From: Notospermus geniculatus
Lineage: Eukaryota > Nemertea > Pilidiophora > Heteronemertea > Lineidae
DNA: 64,000 bases
Assembly: GCA_002633025.1 (NCBI GenBank)
Contig: NMRB01000553.1
Coordinates: 205,243-269,242 of the forward strand
Direction of reading: 5' to 3'
Numbering within the stretch: position 1 is the stretch's first letter; each line of letters begins with the position of its first letter. Shown piece after piece: positions 42,802 to 53,671 of the stretch. Made by a program: the position numbers and the translations under genes. The notes below the pieces were generated by a model. It was not told where the DNA came from. It did no database searches and saw only the letters and a program-made list of their open reading frames with translations.

Positions 42802-43069
42802 CTGAAGATACATGTAATGTATCACGGGTATTTTCGTGGGCCACGAAAATCATTGTTTATTTACATTTTGTTTGTTTGTCTCCAGTCTTTCTTTGTCTTA
42901 TGAGTAATTTGTTGGTGGTATGTTCCTCTAGAAATCCTTTTGATGCCAAAAGTATTCAATTTGGTTGGTTGGTATGTCCCAAAAGTCCAAAATAACAAAA
43001 TGTAAACATCCATGTTTATAAACATTGAATGTAAACAATGAAATCATGATACATTACATGTATCTTTAA
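42802..43069 (+). mobile_element. TTAA-type element (family of 2852), third copy
   Basis: GATACATGTAATGTATCACG at the left and TGATACATTACATGTATC-TTTAA at the right. The left TTAA is mutated to TGAA. The GGGCCACGAAAATCATTG core is present. Confidence 0.8.
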
Positions 43070-43667
43070 AAAGAGTACGTTGCTTCAACTTTTGATTTTT
43101 CAACATTATCGCAAAAAGCCCTTAATGTAACACAAATTTTTCCAAATTCTATAAATAATCTATTTTTTACTATTTCAGGTAAGAATACAGTGCACCCGTT
43201 AGCCTTCACCTTTATTCTATTGTTGACGAAGTTACGGTAAGTTTAAAACTTTTGGTTTTTATGCGTCTATTCATATTCAGAAGTTGCAAAAATTTATAAG
43301 CGAGATGCCTAGTAAATAACTGGCACTCAGCTTTAACAATGATTTACTGAGACGTGAGGTCTTTGCAAGGTGTGCATATATCATTTCCATATTGCCACGG
43401 AGCGCTTCCCATCCGAAAAAGAAAAAATCCCAATGTGCATTACTGATTTCCCAAAGGGTGTGATTCCTGATGAAATTCTATTTATATTGTAAAATCAATT
43501 AAAAATTCCCATCACAAAATCCCACAAGTTTTCACTCCCATTAGTCGATCAGGTTTACTTTGTTTGGAATCGTAGTGCAGCGATATTCAATTTATTGGCT
43601 TCTAGTAATTGTCAAAGGGTTCGGCGCGTTTGTTGTGGCAACAGCAATACTTGTTTAACCCTGTAAG
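43070..43667. other. Unannotated stretch
   Basis: No gene was recognised. There is an acceptor-like TTTCAG near 43175, but no convincing exon follows. Confidence 0.3.
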
Positions 43668-44000
43668 CCCATCTTGTCCAAACAAGGCCATCGACTGCGT
43701 CTTGAGCCTTGTCCCAATCATGTCATCTTTTGATTAACTCATAAATTATAAATGAATCTGACCCCTACTTGACCCCGCCTCCGAGCCAATCAGAACTCGT
43801 GAAACAAATCACCGTTCGGCACTTTCTCTTCTCTTCCTGCACACATGTGTAACTCGGATTTTGATTGGCACATCGATTTGCCTTCGCACACCGATGATTG
43901 GCTGAGGCTCTGAGCTTCTCAGAAGCGGGAAATCTGATGGATTCAAACCAGGCTACATGTAGATGGGCGTTAGGCCAGATAGACTGGTGAGAATCAGATG
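43668..44000 (+). mobile_element. CCAATCA-rich element, copy 2
   Basis: It is closely similar in order and content to 26363-26697, from TCTTGTCCAAACAAGGCC to GACTGGTGAGAATCAGATG. Confidence 0.75.
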
Positions 44001-45043
44001 TTTAAGCCTGGCTTTGGTTGACATTGCGTCTTGAAGCAACTCGACGGATCCGTCGCAGATCAAAAAACCACCACGCGCAGGTCGACATTTCAGCGATTGA
44101 GAGGAACTCGGAGCAACTGGCAGTTACATGTACCTCGAACAGCACGCTCATGTCGACAGCGTGTCTTCCATGCCCTCAGTCCATTGCACTTTCGGCTTCG
44201 CCTCGGGAGACATTGCATCCCGCCTGGGGACATTTCAGCATGTCACCCTCCATGGCGGGCAACATTTTTCTAGTTTCACCCTGAATCTAGAGTGTACAGA
44301 AGAAGGTATAAATTCCGACATTTCTGCACCGATAATATTTAAATCTTCATCTCTGTCTTGTCTTTTGATCGACGACACTGAACTGAATTTTAAAAAAATA
44401 TCTCGACAGCTGCGACAAAAAGTGAAATTGCTCAGTAAGAGTTTATCCTAAACCTCCTCGGCACAGCGCATGTCTACAAAGTTCTAGCTTCTTCAATCAA
44501 AGAATAATTTCTTCACAAGGAAATTTGACAAAGATGGTTGTTGAACGTCAATCGTAAGTGGGTGTCTTTGAAGACCATTCGATGCCTTTACCAGGTACTC
44601 AATGCACTGTAGTTGCCTCTAGTAATCTGTTTGAGTCATCAGATATGCCTGTGCATTGACATTTACGACAAACGACTAGAGAACAAAATGGCGTCGTTTA
44701 ACGAGGTCTGGAAGTCATTAGGAGTTGGACTTTCCTGGTGGGTGTCGTTTTTTGTGGTGAATTCTGAATTGGTTTGCAGGGGAGTGTGCGGGCGATTCTT
44801 TTTGAAAAGCCAGGTTTGTGTAGCAGGTTGCATTGGAGAAATAACTTGCGTGCAGTTGCTATGTGGGTTGCTTTTCCAGCAATAAATCTATCAAATCGAG
44901 AGCGAGTCAAAGCACCAAATCGTCCACATTATTATTGGCTCGTGTCCATTTGCAATCTATCATGGCCTCCACAGACTGGTGTTGACGCTCCCAACAGCTA
45001 TCCATGCCAATCTACTGATTTTGCATAAATTGCGCTATCTCCT
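44001..45043. other. Unannotated stretch with several overlapping frames
   Basis: Frames at 44018-44451 and 44613-45028 (80-107 codons) show no recognised domain and overlap in several phases, so none is called as a gene. Confidence 0.3.
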
Positions 45044-45483
45044 CCGAAGCTGCCATGCCGAACAACGAGGCTTTCGCACTTTTCGTCTTCCGAAGTAGTC
45101 GTGCTGAACAACGATGCTTTCACACTATTCGTCCTCCGAAGCTGCCGTGCCGAACAATGAGGCTTTCGCACTATTCGTCTTCCGAAGCTGCCATGCCAAA
45201 CAACGGGGTTTTCGCACTATTCGTCCTCTGAAGCTGCCTTGCCAAACAACGAGGCTTTCGCACTGTTCGTCCTCCGAACCTGCCATGCCAAACAACGAGG
45301 CTTTCGCACTGTTCGTCCTCCGAACCTGCCATGCCGAACACCGAGGCTTTCGCACTATTCATCCTCCGAAGCTGTAACAACGAGGCTTTTGCACCATTCG
45401 TCCTCCGAACCTGCCATGCCGAACAACGAGGCTTTCGCACTATTCATCCTCCGAAGCTGTAACAACGAGGCTTTTGCACCATT
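45044..45483 (+). repeat. 46-bp minisatellite, ten units, two with a 7-bp deletion
   Basis: Unit: CCGAAGCTGCCATGCCGAAC, then AACGAGGCTTTCGCACTATT, then CGTCCT. The eighth and tenth units lack part of the CCATGCCG segment. Because 46 is not a multiple of 3, the long frames on both strands are by-products. Confidence 0.95.
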
Positions 45484-46271
45484 GGGTACGTCATAAGACG
45501 ACACCACGTTTGTGCGAGCGTAGTCGGAGATTTCACAACCCCTGGTACGCTCGCTGGTGGTTGAAGAACACGACTACATTTCATGGGAACCGAACCAAAC
45601 AATTTGAAAAGTATTTGAACGAATATTCTTTTGTTGTTTACGATAAGCACTCTTTCTTCAAATAATTTCCTGAAAGCCGCTTCGTTCGGAGATGAATGAC
45701 TTCAGCGTCAGCTCGCATCGAGTTCAAAAAAGGCCAACACTGCTGCCAAGAAGAAAAGCCAATTTGCTTCTCAAAACGAGGTTTCTTGCACATTTATCTC
45801 CGAGTGGATGAAAAATTAAAGTAAAACAAATTCTCTGAGGGGAAAATATGATGCCTGGGCTTCAACCGTACAGCGCTAATGACATCCGTCAACGGCAAAG
45901 CGTGTAAGAAACGAAATGGCCTAAAAGCCTCGTTAGGCATCTATAGTTTTGTTGCTTTATGGTCTAATATCAACCAAAGGGAAAAACCTTTCTGCCCCAA
46001 TATCAATCAAATTCTGATGACAAAAATCTTTGGACATGTCAAAGGTGTTTACATTTTACCTTGTTGGGAAAAAATGACGAAGCAGTCGTTAGAAGACACG
46101 GCAATAAAATGGGTGAACAACCTTGACATTTTCTGTTATGATGTGCTTTTTGAGGAGATGGTCAGGTCTCAAGATGGAAATTAATGCGAGCCAGGTCTGC
46201 TACATCATCCATCTACATTAAATCATCGAGAGTTGATATTTCTACGCCTTCTGACTACACTGGGAGTGGAG
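45484..46271. other. Unannotated stretch with one 101-codon frame
   Basis: The plus-strand frame 45879-46184 has ordinary composition (basic start, KIFGHVKGVYILPCWEKM in the middle) and is free of listed repeats. I do not recognise it, and no splice context supports it. Confidence 0.3.
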
Positions 46272-46377
46272 TATTACACTAAAAACATTTGAGCCAAAAT
46301 CTGAAGGTTGTCAGTTGCTAGCGCCACCTGTGATGAAGTGACCGCCCTGATGAGCCTAATAACTAGCTGCCCTTTAA
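46272..46377 (+). mobile_element. TTAA-type MITE, half copy (family of 7054)
   Basis: AACATTTGAGCCAAAATCTG and GCGCCACCTGTGATGAAGTG match 7054-7275. Its right TTAA (46374-46377) is also the left TTAA of the next element. Confidence 0.75.
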
Positions 46378-46760
46378 AGCACGACTGTATGCGTCAGGTT
46401 TTGTATCTCGCGACGGCCGACGTAACCTTTGACCTTTAGGCAAAGTCGCATATTCATGGTCGAAAGATTGTTCAAATCTATCTATTTGAATGGTCTAAGT
46501 TACCAATTAGGCATGGAGAGTGTTGCTACACATAAAAGAATGAGTTGAAGCATGTTACCTTACCTGATGAAGGGTTAGTCACGCGATAACAGCACGTTGA
46601 ACTTCTCAAGTGATGAAAGTATGGCGGCCATTTTTGTTTCGATATAGTATCAGTCCAGCCTCGGTGTTACCACTGGTTATATACAGGTTGGACAGGACAC
46701 CAGTCTTATCAAGGTGGGGAGGGAGAAAGAGTCACTCATGCACACAGTGTGGGACTTTAA
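46374..46760 (+). mobile_element. TTAA-flanked element (copy of 22966)
   Basis: TTAA-AGCACGACTGTATGCGT at the left, GTGTGGGACT-TTAA at the right. AACCTTTGACCTTTAGGC and TGAACTTCTCAAGTGATGAA match 22966-23371 reversed. Confidence 0.8.
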
Positions 46761-46823
46761 ACAACCCTTGAAGGGTCAGCGTTTAGAAACTTCCCAATAT
46801 TAGTTCATGGTTTACATGTGTGN

Positions 46824-47374
46824 TACACTCCTTTCGCAGTGTCTTCTCACTCATACCTATCGTTCATAGACACTGCTTACAATGGCCCGATCCCCGCCGA
46901 TTTACCACTAGAGGGCGTTTGCGTAACTAACGAAATACATGAAACATTTTCTGATTGGTTCACTGTCAGCGTCCTTGACAACCACGGCAGACTGGTCACT
47001 CGTCGGAAAGCATTTTATATGGGACAGTTGCATTATGACGTAGCACGACTAGTCTACAACAACAGCAATGGCTGCCCCCCGCCGTGTCCAGTATGCAGTG
47101 TCACTTTGCACTTTTCAGTGTTTAGCTCGTGTCTTTTTTGTTTTGAAACATCGCTAAAGAAGTGGATAACGGCGCTCTATACGGGATTATTCTGTTTGTA
47201 GTGATTGATCTTGTTAAACAGGCCGAAGCTGGGAGCAACGCCGGCGCTGTTTCCCGCGCTATTTGGCCGCTGACTAGTGCTGCCACCATGCGGTAAATCG
47301 GCGGGGATCTGGCTATTGTAAGCAGTGGCTATGAACGATAGGTACGAGTGAGGAGACACTGCGAAAGGAGTGTA
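46824..47374. mobile_element. Foldback with about 85-bp arms
   Basis: TACACTCCTTTCGCAGTGTC at the left and GACACTGCGAAAGGAGTGTA at the right. The arms run on through TATCGTTCATAG and CCCCGCCGATTTACC. The 380-base middle is not recognised. One N precedes it at 46823. Confidence 0.8.
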
Positions 47375-47414
47375 GCGGAAACCCTGCCGAGTGGTCCGAT
47401 CAGAAGACGTCGAC

Positions 47415-47587
47415 AATAGGAGCTGTCAGCGAGTTGACCACTAGGTGTCACTAGGGCCCAATTCAATGCATCTAGCGGACCCAGTCATTATCGATCGAGC
47501 AGCGATCATAATAGATTTCCTGTACATTTGGTCCGCTAAGACTGTGCTGCCATCTGTTAGCAATATGCGCGGCTGACTGCTCCTATT
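47415..47587 (+). mobile_element. AATAGGAGC-ended MITE, copy 1
   Basis: The ends AATAGGAGCTGTCAGC and GCTGACTGCTCCTATT are inverted. The body is nearly the same as 53510-53671; the first about 88 bases are identical. Confidence 0.8.
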
Positions 47588-47589
47588 TC

Positions 47590-48240
47590 CGTGTAGCATT
47601 CATTACCATTGCCTGCGCGCTCCAGATTGAAGACTGGATTGTGCCACTTGTTGCCACAATGACCAGTCGTAACCGATGTGCGTGGAACGCGTACATCGAT
47701 AGCGACTGTTGCGTTCAGTTGCTTCCAGTCGCAAGGTCGATGTACGCTATCTGCGAACAAATAATATAAATTTCGTTGAAACTTCTTAACTTCTCTTTAT
47801 AAAAAGATTTACAAGGCAAGCCAATTTGATCAAGGCATTCCAATAAGCCCTGTCAGATCTCTCGATGCCATCTCTTAGTGCAGAACAGACCTCGTCAATT
47901 TCATCAAAACATTTCTGCATTTTATAGTCGTAATTCATAATCAGTTAGAAAATGCTATCTCTAATATGCAAGCTAATTATTCTAACAACCTGAAACCACT
48001 TTGAGATAATTGCTGCCTCTCACGTCAGCAGAAAATCTGCAACTTTGGTAAAAAATTGTATTCTCTTCATAAAGTAATATTTCTGCCTTAGGATGAGGAT
48101 GTGGGGAGAATTATATCAGAGGGGAGGCTGGCTGCATTTGACAGATGCTGGGGTTGAAATTGACAGGCGGGTCCTAGCTGTGCGATTCGACTCAAATCAT
48201 GGTCTTCCTGAAAAAGTGTTGAAGATTGTGCGCTTGGTGC
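47590..48240. other. Unannotated stretch
   Basis: No recognised gene or clear repeat. GCAAGGTCGATGTACGC near 47731 pairs weakly with GCGTACATCGATAGCGAC near 47687. Confidence 0.3.
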
Positions 48241-48468
48241 TATGGCTAATTTACAGTTGTCACGTCCGCTATTAAGAAGTGGCAGGTCCCGGGTTCGAAT
48301 CCCGGGCCATGTGGGATTAATCATCCCTGGCTCTTCAGTCCGTCGCATGGAACAGTAAGCCATGCTGCCTTGTACCTTGTGCCTTTGCAAGGGCAAGTAA
48401 AAGACCCCATCCAAGTGAGGAACATGAGTAGCTTGAAATGGCGTCTTCCGTGCTTACCAGGGACAATA

Positions 48469-48707
48469 GAGAGGTTAAGATTTTACTCCGAGAACGAGAA
48501 CGAGAACGTGGTGACTTTGTGGCATGTCTGTAACTTCTCTAACAGCAAGAATCCAGCTTTTAGAACGGTGTGTTCTTCATTGGAAGACATCCGACACTGT
48601 TACTGTGAAAAACAATCTGAGTTACCTCCAGATGGTTTTGTGATACAAGTCCCATTCTCTTGTCACCACGTTCTCGTTCTCGTTCTCGGGGCGCATCTTA
48701 ACCTCTC
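48469..48707. mobile_element. TA-flanked palindrome in the SINE
   Basis: The ends GAGAGGTTAAGATTTTACTC and AATCTTAACCTCTC pair around CCGAGAACGAGAACGAGAAC and its complement. TA stands on both sides. The end resembles GGGAGGTTAAG of the 24885 family. Confidence 0.8.
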
Positions 48708-48713
48708 TATTAA

Positions 48714-49033
48714 TAGCTACGGTTACACCTGTTGAAAATACCCGTGTTTTTCCAAACCCATGTCAAACCCGTAAGCCAGGCGAGAGGTCGCACTGCTACG
48801 CTGTAGTTAAGTAGCCCGGCGACAGGCGCGCTGCATGCACTGACTCTTCGGTCATTTCTGTATTGGCCCACATTGTTGGAGGCGCGAAAACGACGTCACT
48901 TAATGGCGGCGCCATCTGTAGCCGTGCTAAGAACTAACGAAAACACCGGGATTTCAGACACGGGTTTTTGGAAGCACGGGAATTCATCGGTGTGACCCCA
49001 AAAAACCGAGGATTTTATGCAGTGTAAACTCGG
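48714..49033 (+). mobile_element. AGCTACGGTTACAC MITE, copy 2
   Basis: AGCTACGGTTACACCTGTTG at the left, AGTGTAAACTCGGCT at the right. The body matches 17061-17437 with several deletions. Confidence 0.8.
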
Positions 49034-49439
49034 CTTGCTTTGGCTTCAGCCCTGATGGAAACATACAAATACCACTGAAGGCAGTTCGGTATGGTGTCGC
49101 TTGCACTGACTGGCTGTGTTACTGTCGCCAACCATAGCAGTAACTCATATCTAATTCAGAACAGCGCCAGTCCATTTCGCTGACCAGCGAACCGAATAAT
49201 TTGTCAGGGTCGATCATGTATCTTATTAATTACTCTTTTGGCTGCTGAACGACCTTTTTGGAAACTAGGAGCAAATGAAACATGTTATGAATTACTAACA
49301 TAGTCTGGGTCATGTTTTATTGGGCATTTATGATCTACCAAATCATAATGATAGTCATTTAGAAAGAAGCGGCCCATTTTTGTCAATTTTTACAATTTTT
49401 TCAGTGCTGAGATTATCCAGTGTGTTGGTTATGTCATCT

Positions 49440-49765
49440 TACAGGGATATATCTAGGATTTCAGATGGGCACGCGGTGCAAACTTTATGAAAAGGGCACT
49501 TCAACCAAAAAAGGCACTTTTCATTCGTTTCTACTAACGGAATTTGAGAAGCTTGCCAGTTAAAAAGGTCTCTGTAACTCCAGTCAACAGCCAGTTTCTA
49601 AGTTCTAAGATGATATGACCCAAAGGGACCATGGCAAGGCCACTGGGACCTAAAAAAAATTGGGCACGGCGCCCTGGGGGGGGGGGTTAAAAAGGGCACA
49701 GTGGCGTCCCCTTTAGGGCACGCTGCAGCGCCTTGCCAAAATAGCCTAGAATTATCCATGTCTTA
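49440..49765. other. Possible decayed element
   Basis: ATATCTAGGATTTCAGATGG near the left and GCCTAGAATTATCC near the right are weakly inverted. AAGGGCAC occurs several times. A G run of about 12 lies near 49676. Confidence 0.35.
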
Positions 49766-49864
49766 TGTATTTGGCTGTCAGGAATATGGATGCCTGGGCA
49801 GGGATCTCAACGCGTACCTTTCCTGGCCCCGTTGGGTGCAATTTTCTACCTGGGCATCATAAAG

Positions 49865-50005
49865 AGATGAAAAGCACAAAAATTGACACACAATATATGA
49901 TAAATAAAAAGGCAATTTCCAGAGTGTTTGCGAATTTTCGACCCCAACCGGGGTCTTCTTCAGGCTGGAACTTTACAATCCGAAACTCTAGAACAGACAT
50001 CATAA
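49865..50005 (+). repeat. Dispersed repeat, copy of 10180
   Basis: GCACAAAAATTGACACACAA, TTTTCGACCCCAACCGGGGT and CTGGAACTTTACAATCCG follow the order seen at 10180-10345. Confidence 0.6.
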
Positions 50006-50675
50006 ACTCTGTCAAATACCCGAGGTTCCATTCTACGTGGGGAAAGTGCCGAGCGGCGGTGGCCTGAACGGCTGGTAGCATCCCTTCAGTAGGATCTAGT
50101 GTTGGAGGGTCTGTAGAATCCACCCCAGTCATTTTATTTCTGAAAGGACTATACCTCATCCCTGTTGCTTCCTGGTCCCGTCTGATGGCTACAAGATTCA
50201 GGCGTCCGTGGTCTGGTATACCCATGTCAAGATATTAAATGTGAATATATGAATATTTGTCGGCGTTTCAGGTCTTATCAACTGAGGTGCCCGTTAAAGT
50301 GTCTGGGGCTAGTCATTAGGAACATGTCAGGTATAATTACCAGCCAGTCTTTGAGGGCAGAACGAGAAAAATCCCCTAAAGTGAAGTAAACTTGAATATA
50401 CCTAATTGCGAACGGTCTTTGTAAGGTTTCAGGTACATCGCTAATTTTACCCTTCTTTGAAACGACACAGTTCAATCACGTCGCTGCGGGGACATTTTTT
50501 AGGACCGGTGTAGATTTTGTAATTACCTTTGTTTAGTCGTCTGGGAAGCTCTCTAAGTTGTGAATACGTAAAATGAAAGGTCAAGTAAGTAAAAAAAGCT
50601 AAAATTTTATGTTTAGTCTGATGTCAACAACGGTAGAGGTTCTCATCCGACTTGACACTTTTTAAAACTCCGGGA

Positions 50676-51244
50676 CATTTGTAGTAGCAACCATCCAGAA
50701 ATACATTAGTCTCGCTCAGCCAGACCCTCGGTTAGTCTCGCGCAGCAGACAACCGGAGGGTCTGGCCCCAAACGAAGTATTTTTGTAATCACATCCGGGT
50801 ACCCGCACCCCGATTCTGGGCGCGCATACCGGGATGTAAATTCATACAGAGCTATGCGTTAAGTCAGAGCATCGATTCAGCTCCTATATTATGTCGCAGG
50901 AACGGTGATAAAAATACAGAAAATTATTAAAATGTAAATAATATGTGTCACAAACCCCGATAAGGCTAATTTGAGACATTGTTTCAGTTTTTTATTGCAG
51001 TTCGCTAAGAAATACTTATGGCGCGTTTGAATCACGTCTGTGTCTGAGCGCCACCTGCGGAACCGTTAGCAACCAAAATGGATAACCAAAATGGATGCGT
51101 CTGGGGCCAGACTCTGATCCAAGCGTAGGAAGCGGAGCGAGATCAGAGGCTGGCGGTGCGAGACTAGAAATACATTAGGTCCTAGAAATAAAGTTGAATT
51201 TCGTATTTCGTACTTCGTGCCTCGTCAGATTTGCGAAACCTCAC
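50676..51244 (-). mobile_element. TA-type foldback arm interrupted by a Mutator-like element
   Basis: The sequence up to 50707 and from 51177 to 51244 together reads like one arm of the 12428 foldback, ending GATTTGCGAAACCTCAC. The insertion 50708-51165 divides it. Confidence 0.75.
50708..51165. mobile_element. Mutator-like MITE, 11-bp target duplication
   Basis: The ends AGTCTCGCTC and GTGCGAGACT are inverted and continue as GCCAGACCCT/AGGCTGGC. AGAAATACATT stands on both sides (50697-50707 and 51166-51176). No transposase. Confidence 0.8.
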
Positions 51245-51667
51245 CATTGCCAACATTCGCCAGTAACAGTTGCATTCTGCCTGTCAGCTGGTTTTGATCA
51301 ATTATATTCTTTTCTAAAACCGCGTGTTAGAAGTTGAATCCGCGGCGTGATGAAATGGATGCGACATTCATCGAGGAATGAAAACTCATTTCATGACTTC
51401 GTGTCGTCAAAGGTGTTCACGTAATTCATCATATTCCCTCAGTCATGTCAGTAGAAGCAAAAACGAATGGTAACAGATTCAAATTGACGTCTGTGCAACA
51501 CCGAATCTCCGAGTTATTGCATTACACGACTTGTTGAGTTATTGCAATGTCAAACAATATTAGCCCAAGGCAAAGTGTAATGGAGATCCAATTATAACCT
51601 CTTACGCTGGATTTACACGTAATTTGTAACTTAGTAGTGTCATCTTTGCATAAAAATATCTTGTCAC

Positions 51668-51889
51668 TTAAAGTGGCACGGTATGTGATCTATTGCCGGT
51701 GTTTTGTCAGCCGACGTAGAGGGAGCCACCTAGCAGCAGCAATATGAATTACAAAAAAACATTTAAAATGTACGTAGTACATCGGGTCCATTCGCCGACA
51801 ACGTAGTTTCTCCCGGTGTTGGAGAGTGGCGCGCACGGCGATGGTGGCGCCGGCGGTCGAAAAAAAGTGGTAATACCGGGCTCCTTTAA
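51668..51889 (+). mobile_element. TTAA-flanked MITE (copy of 21210)
   Basis: TTAA-AGTGGCACGGTATGTG at the left, TACCGGGCTCCT-TTAA at the right. CACATCGGGT... in the middle overlaps no real gene. Confidence 0.85.
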
Positions 51890-51924
51890 CACTTTCACGA
51901 CACATCCCAACATTGCTACGGGAA

Positions 51925-52073
51925 AAAGCGGGGTTCATTGGCACACGCATTTTGTCCAATTCAGGTCCGTAAAAATCGATCAAATGGACTTTTGCGTTGT
52001 CGTGTCCGAAAAACTAGGGGCAAACGGACTGAAAACAGACCGGATCCGTGCGCCAATGAACCCCGCTTTGAAG
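51925..52073. mobile_element. Hairpin MITE
   Basis: AAAGCGGGGTTCATTGGCAC and GTGCGCCAATGAACCCCGCT pair. TTTTGTCCNNTT and GACTTTTGCGTTGTC lie inside. Confidence 0.65.
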
Positions 52074-52074
52074 G

Positions 52075-52300
52075 TCTCATCAAAGCTCGTGATAGAATTT
52101 AGAACTGAGATGATTAATTTTGGCCGCCACATCTGGCCACTAAAGTTGTACCAAAGAACAAAATAAAGTCTTTAAACTTAGTATACAATACACAATCCCT
52201 TCTCATCAGAACTTGGGTATAGAATTTGAAACCTGTTGATTAGCTTTGGTGCACCTGGCCTCGGAAGGTTTAGCGGGGAACACGAGAAAGACTTTAAACA
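52075..52300 (+). repeat. Diverged direct duplication
   Basis: TCATCAAAGCTCGTGATAGA followed by ATTTAGAACTGAGATGATTA and CCACATCTGGCC recurs with changes at 52205-52265 (TCATCAGAACTTGGGTATAG, ATTTGAAACCTGTTGATTAG, GCACCTGGCC). Confidence 0.5.
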
Positions 52301-52624
52301 GGTGATTACGGATTTGTTTCGAGGGAAACATGATGAACTCTAGGTTGTCATTGAATACAGATAAGATGTGAGGAAATTGGTTCGCTTGGGTCAATATTGG
52401 TTCCAGGGACTTTTATTGGAAATGGGATAAAACGGTGCTGGATGTGTTGAAGGACCAAATCGGAAATCATTTGAATTTAACGAGTTCGTTGGGCTTTGCA
52501 CAACTCAGCAAGTGCTTTGTATTGATACATGTACTAGTTATTCCCCAGATTGGCCCTCTTGATTCAAAAATTGTTCTTGATGTCCGTGGACCCCATATCT
52601 CCAGGATATGCCTTGATAGGCTAT

Positions 52625-52902
52625 ATGGAGCCTCGAGGGCCTAGTGGTTGTCACGTCCGCTTACCAAGCAGCAGGTCCCGGGTTCGTATCCCTGGCGATA
52701 TGGAATTAATCATCCCTGGCTCTTCACGTCCGGCACAAAGGACAGTAAGCCATGATGCCTTGTACCTTGTGCCTTTGCAAGGGCAAGTAAAAGACCCCAT
52801 CCAAGTGAGGAACATGAGTAGCTTGAGATGGCCTCTTCCATACTTACCAGGCCCAATAATGCTGTGGCTTCGGCCCTGACGGAAACATAGAATACAAAAT
52901 AC
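52625..52902 (+). mobile_element. SINE, full length
   Basis: Head: GAGCCTCGAGGGCCTAGTGG (A box), AGCAGGTCCCGGGTTCGTAT (B box). Middle: GGAATTAATCATCCCTGGCT, GCCTTGTACCTTGTGCC and AAGGGCAAGTAAAAGACCCC. 3' module: AGCTTGAGATGGCCTCTTCC to GGCTTCGGCCCTGACGGAAA. Tail AATACAAAATACG. Confidence 0.9.
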
Positions 52903-53509
52903 GTCATATTTCTTTGACAGTTCTTCCTATGTTAGGTGAAAGTATCAGACGTACTTCTGTTGAACTCATTGTCATCAATGGTTGAAGTACCTGCCCTTAT
53001 TGGAAATCGTTATTTGAGAAAAAGCTTGAGATGGATTTTCCTGTGTTCTTACAAGTGCGTCCTGGCGGTCGTATCACCTAACAGAAGTGTGATTGTAACC
53101 AGATAGTACCATGGTCCCTTACTCAAGATTATCATATTTTTCAAAGTTGGGTATTTATAGCAAGGCAAGGGAGCGTGAGTTTAACAGCAGTATCAATGAC
53201 CAAAGACGCTGCGGTAAATCGATAAGTTATATGAATGACCATTGAATTCAAGACTGTAAAACCCTTGTGGCAACAAGATCATTGGGCCCTTTTTCTGATC
53301 TCGACCATCAGTATCTTTGCCTTGGGCTGAAAGAGTTCTACCGGAGGATTGCGAAATCCCTCTTGGAAAACCTTATTTACGATGAGAGAGGGCAACAAGA
53401 TCATTGAGGCCCTTTTCCGGTCTCGACCATCAATATTTTGTGCTTAGGGTTGAAAGAGTTAAATATCGGATGATGATGCAGTTCATCTGCAGGCCTTTCA
53501 ATAGGAGCT
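52903..53509. other. Unannotated stretch
   Basis: No gene. AACAAGATCATTGNGGCCCTTTTNC followed by CTCGACCATCA occurs twice (about 53272 and 53394), a diverged tandem duplication. Confidence 0.35.
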
Positions 53510-53671
53510 GTCAGCGAGTTGACCACTAGGTGTCACTAGGGCCCAATTCAATGCATCTAGCGGACCCAGTCATTATCGATCGAGCAGCAATCACGTAGAT
53601 TTTCCTGTACATTGGTCCGCTAAGACTTTGCTGCCATCTGTTGGCAATATGCGCGGCTGACTGCTCCTATT
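53510..53671 (+). mobile_element. AATAGGAGC-ended MITE, copy 2
   Basis: It is nearly identical to 47415-47587, with small differences after CGAGCAGC and one base fewer in CTGTACATTGG. The flanks are unrelated, so this is dispersal and not segmental duplication. Confidence 0.8.

Larger units (their letters stand above)
48241..49075 (+). mobile_element. SINE split by two inserted elements
   Basis: The SINE runs from its tRNA-like head (GGTCCCGGGTTCGAATCCCG at about 48285) to GGGACAATA at 48468 and resumes with GCTTTGGCTTCAGCCCTGAT at about 49037. The gap is filled by a TA-flanked palindrome (48469-48707) and a copy of the AGCTACGGTTACAC MITE (48714-49033). Confidence 0.85.

Noticed and set aside
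45114-45496. Repeat protein encoded by the 45-kb array
   Set aside because: Long frames are open in several phases and on both strands, the unit is 46 bp, and none has a start context or domain. This is what a stop-poor minisatellite gives.
46818-47201. Protein gene within the foldback at 46824
   Set aside because: The frame is carried partly by the inverted arm, so a mirror frame exists at 47177-47416, and no family is recognised.
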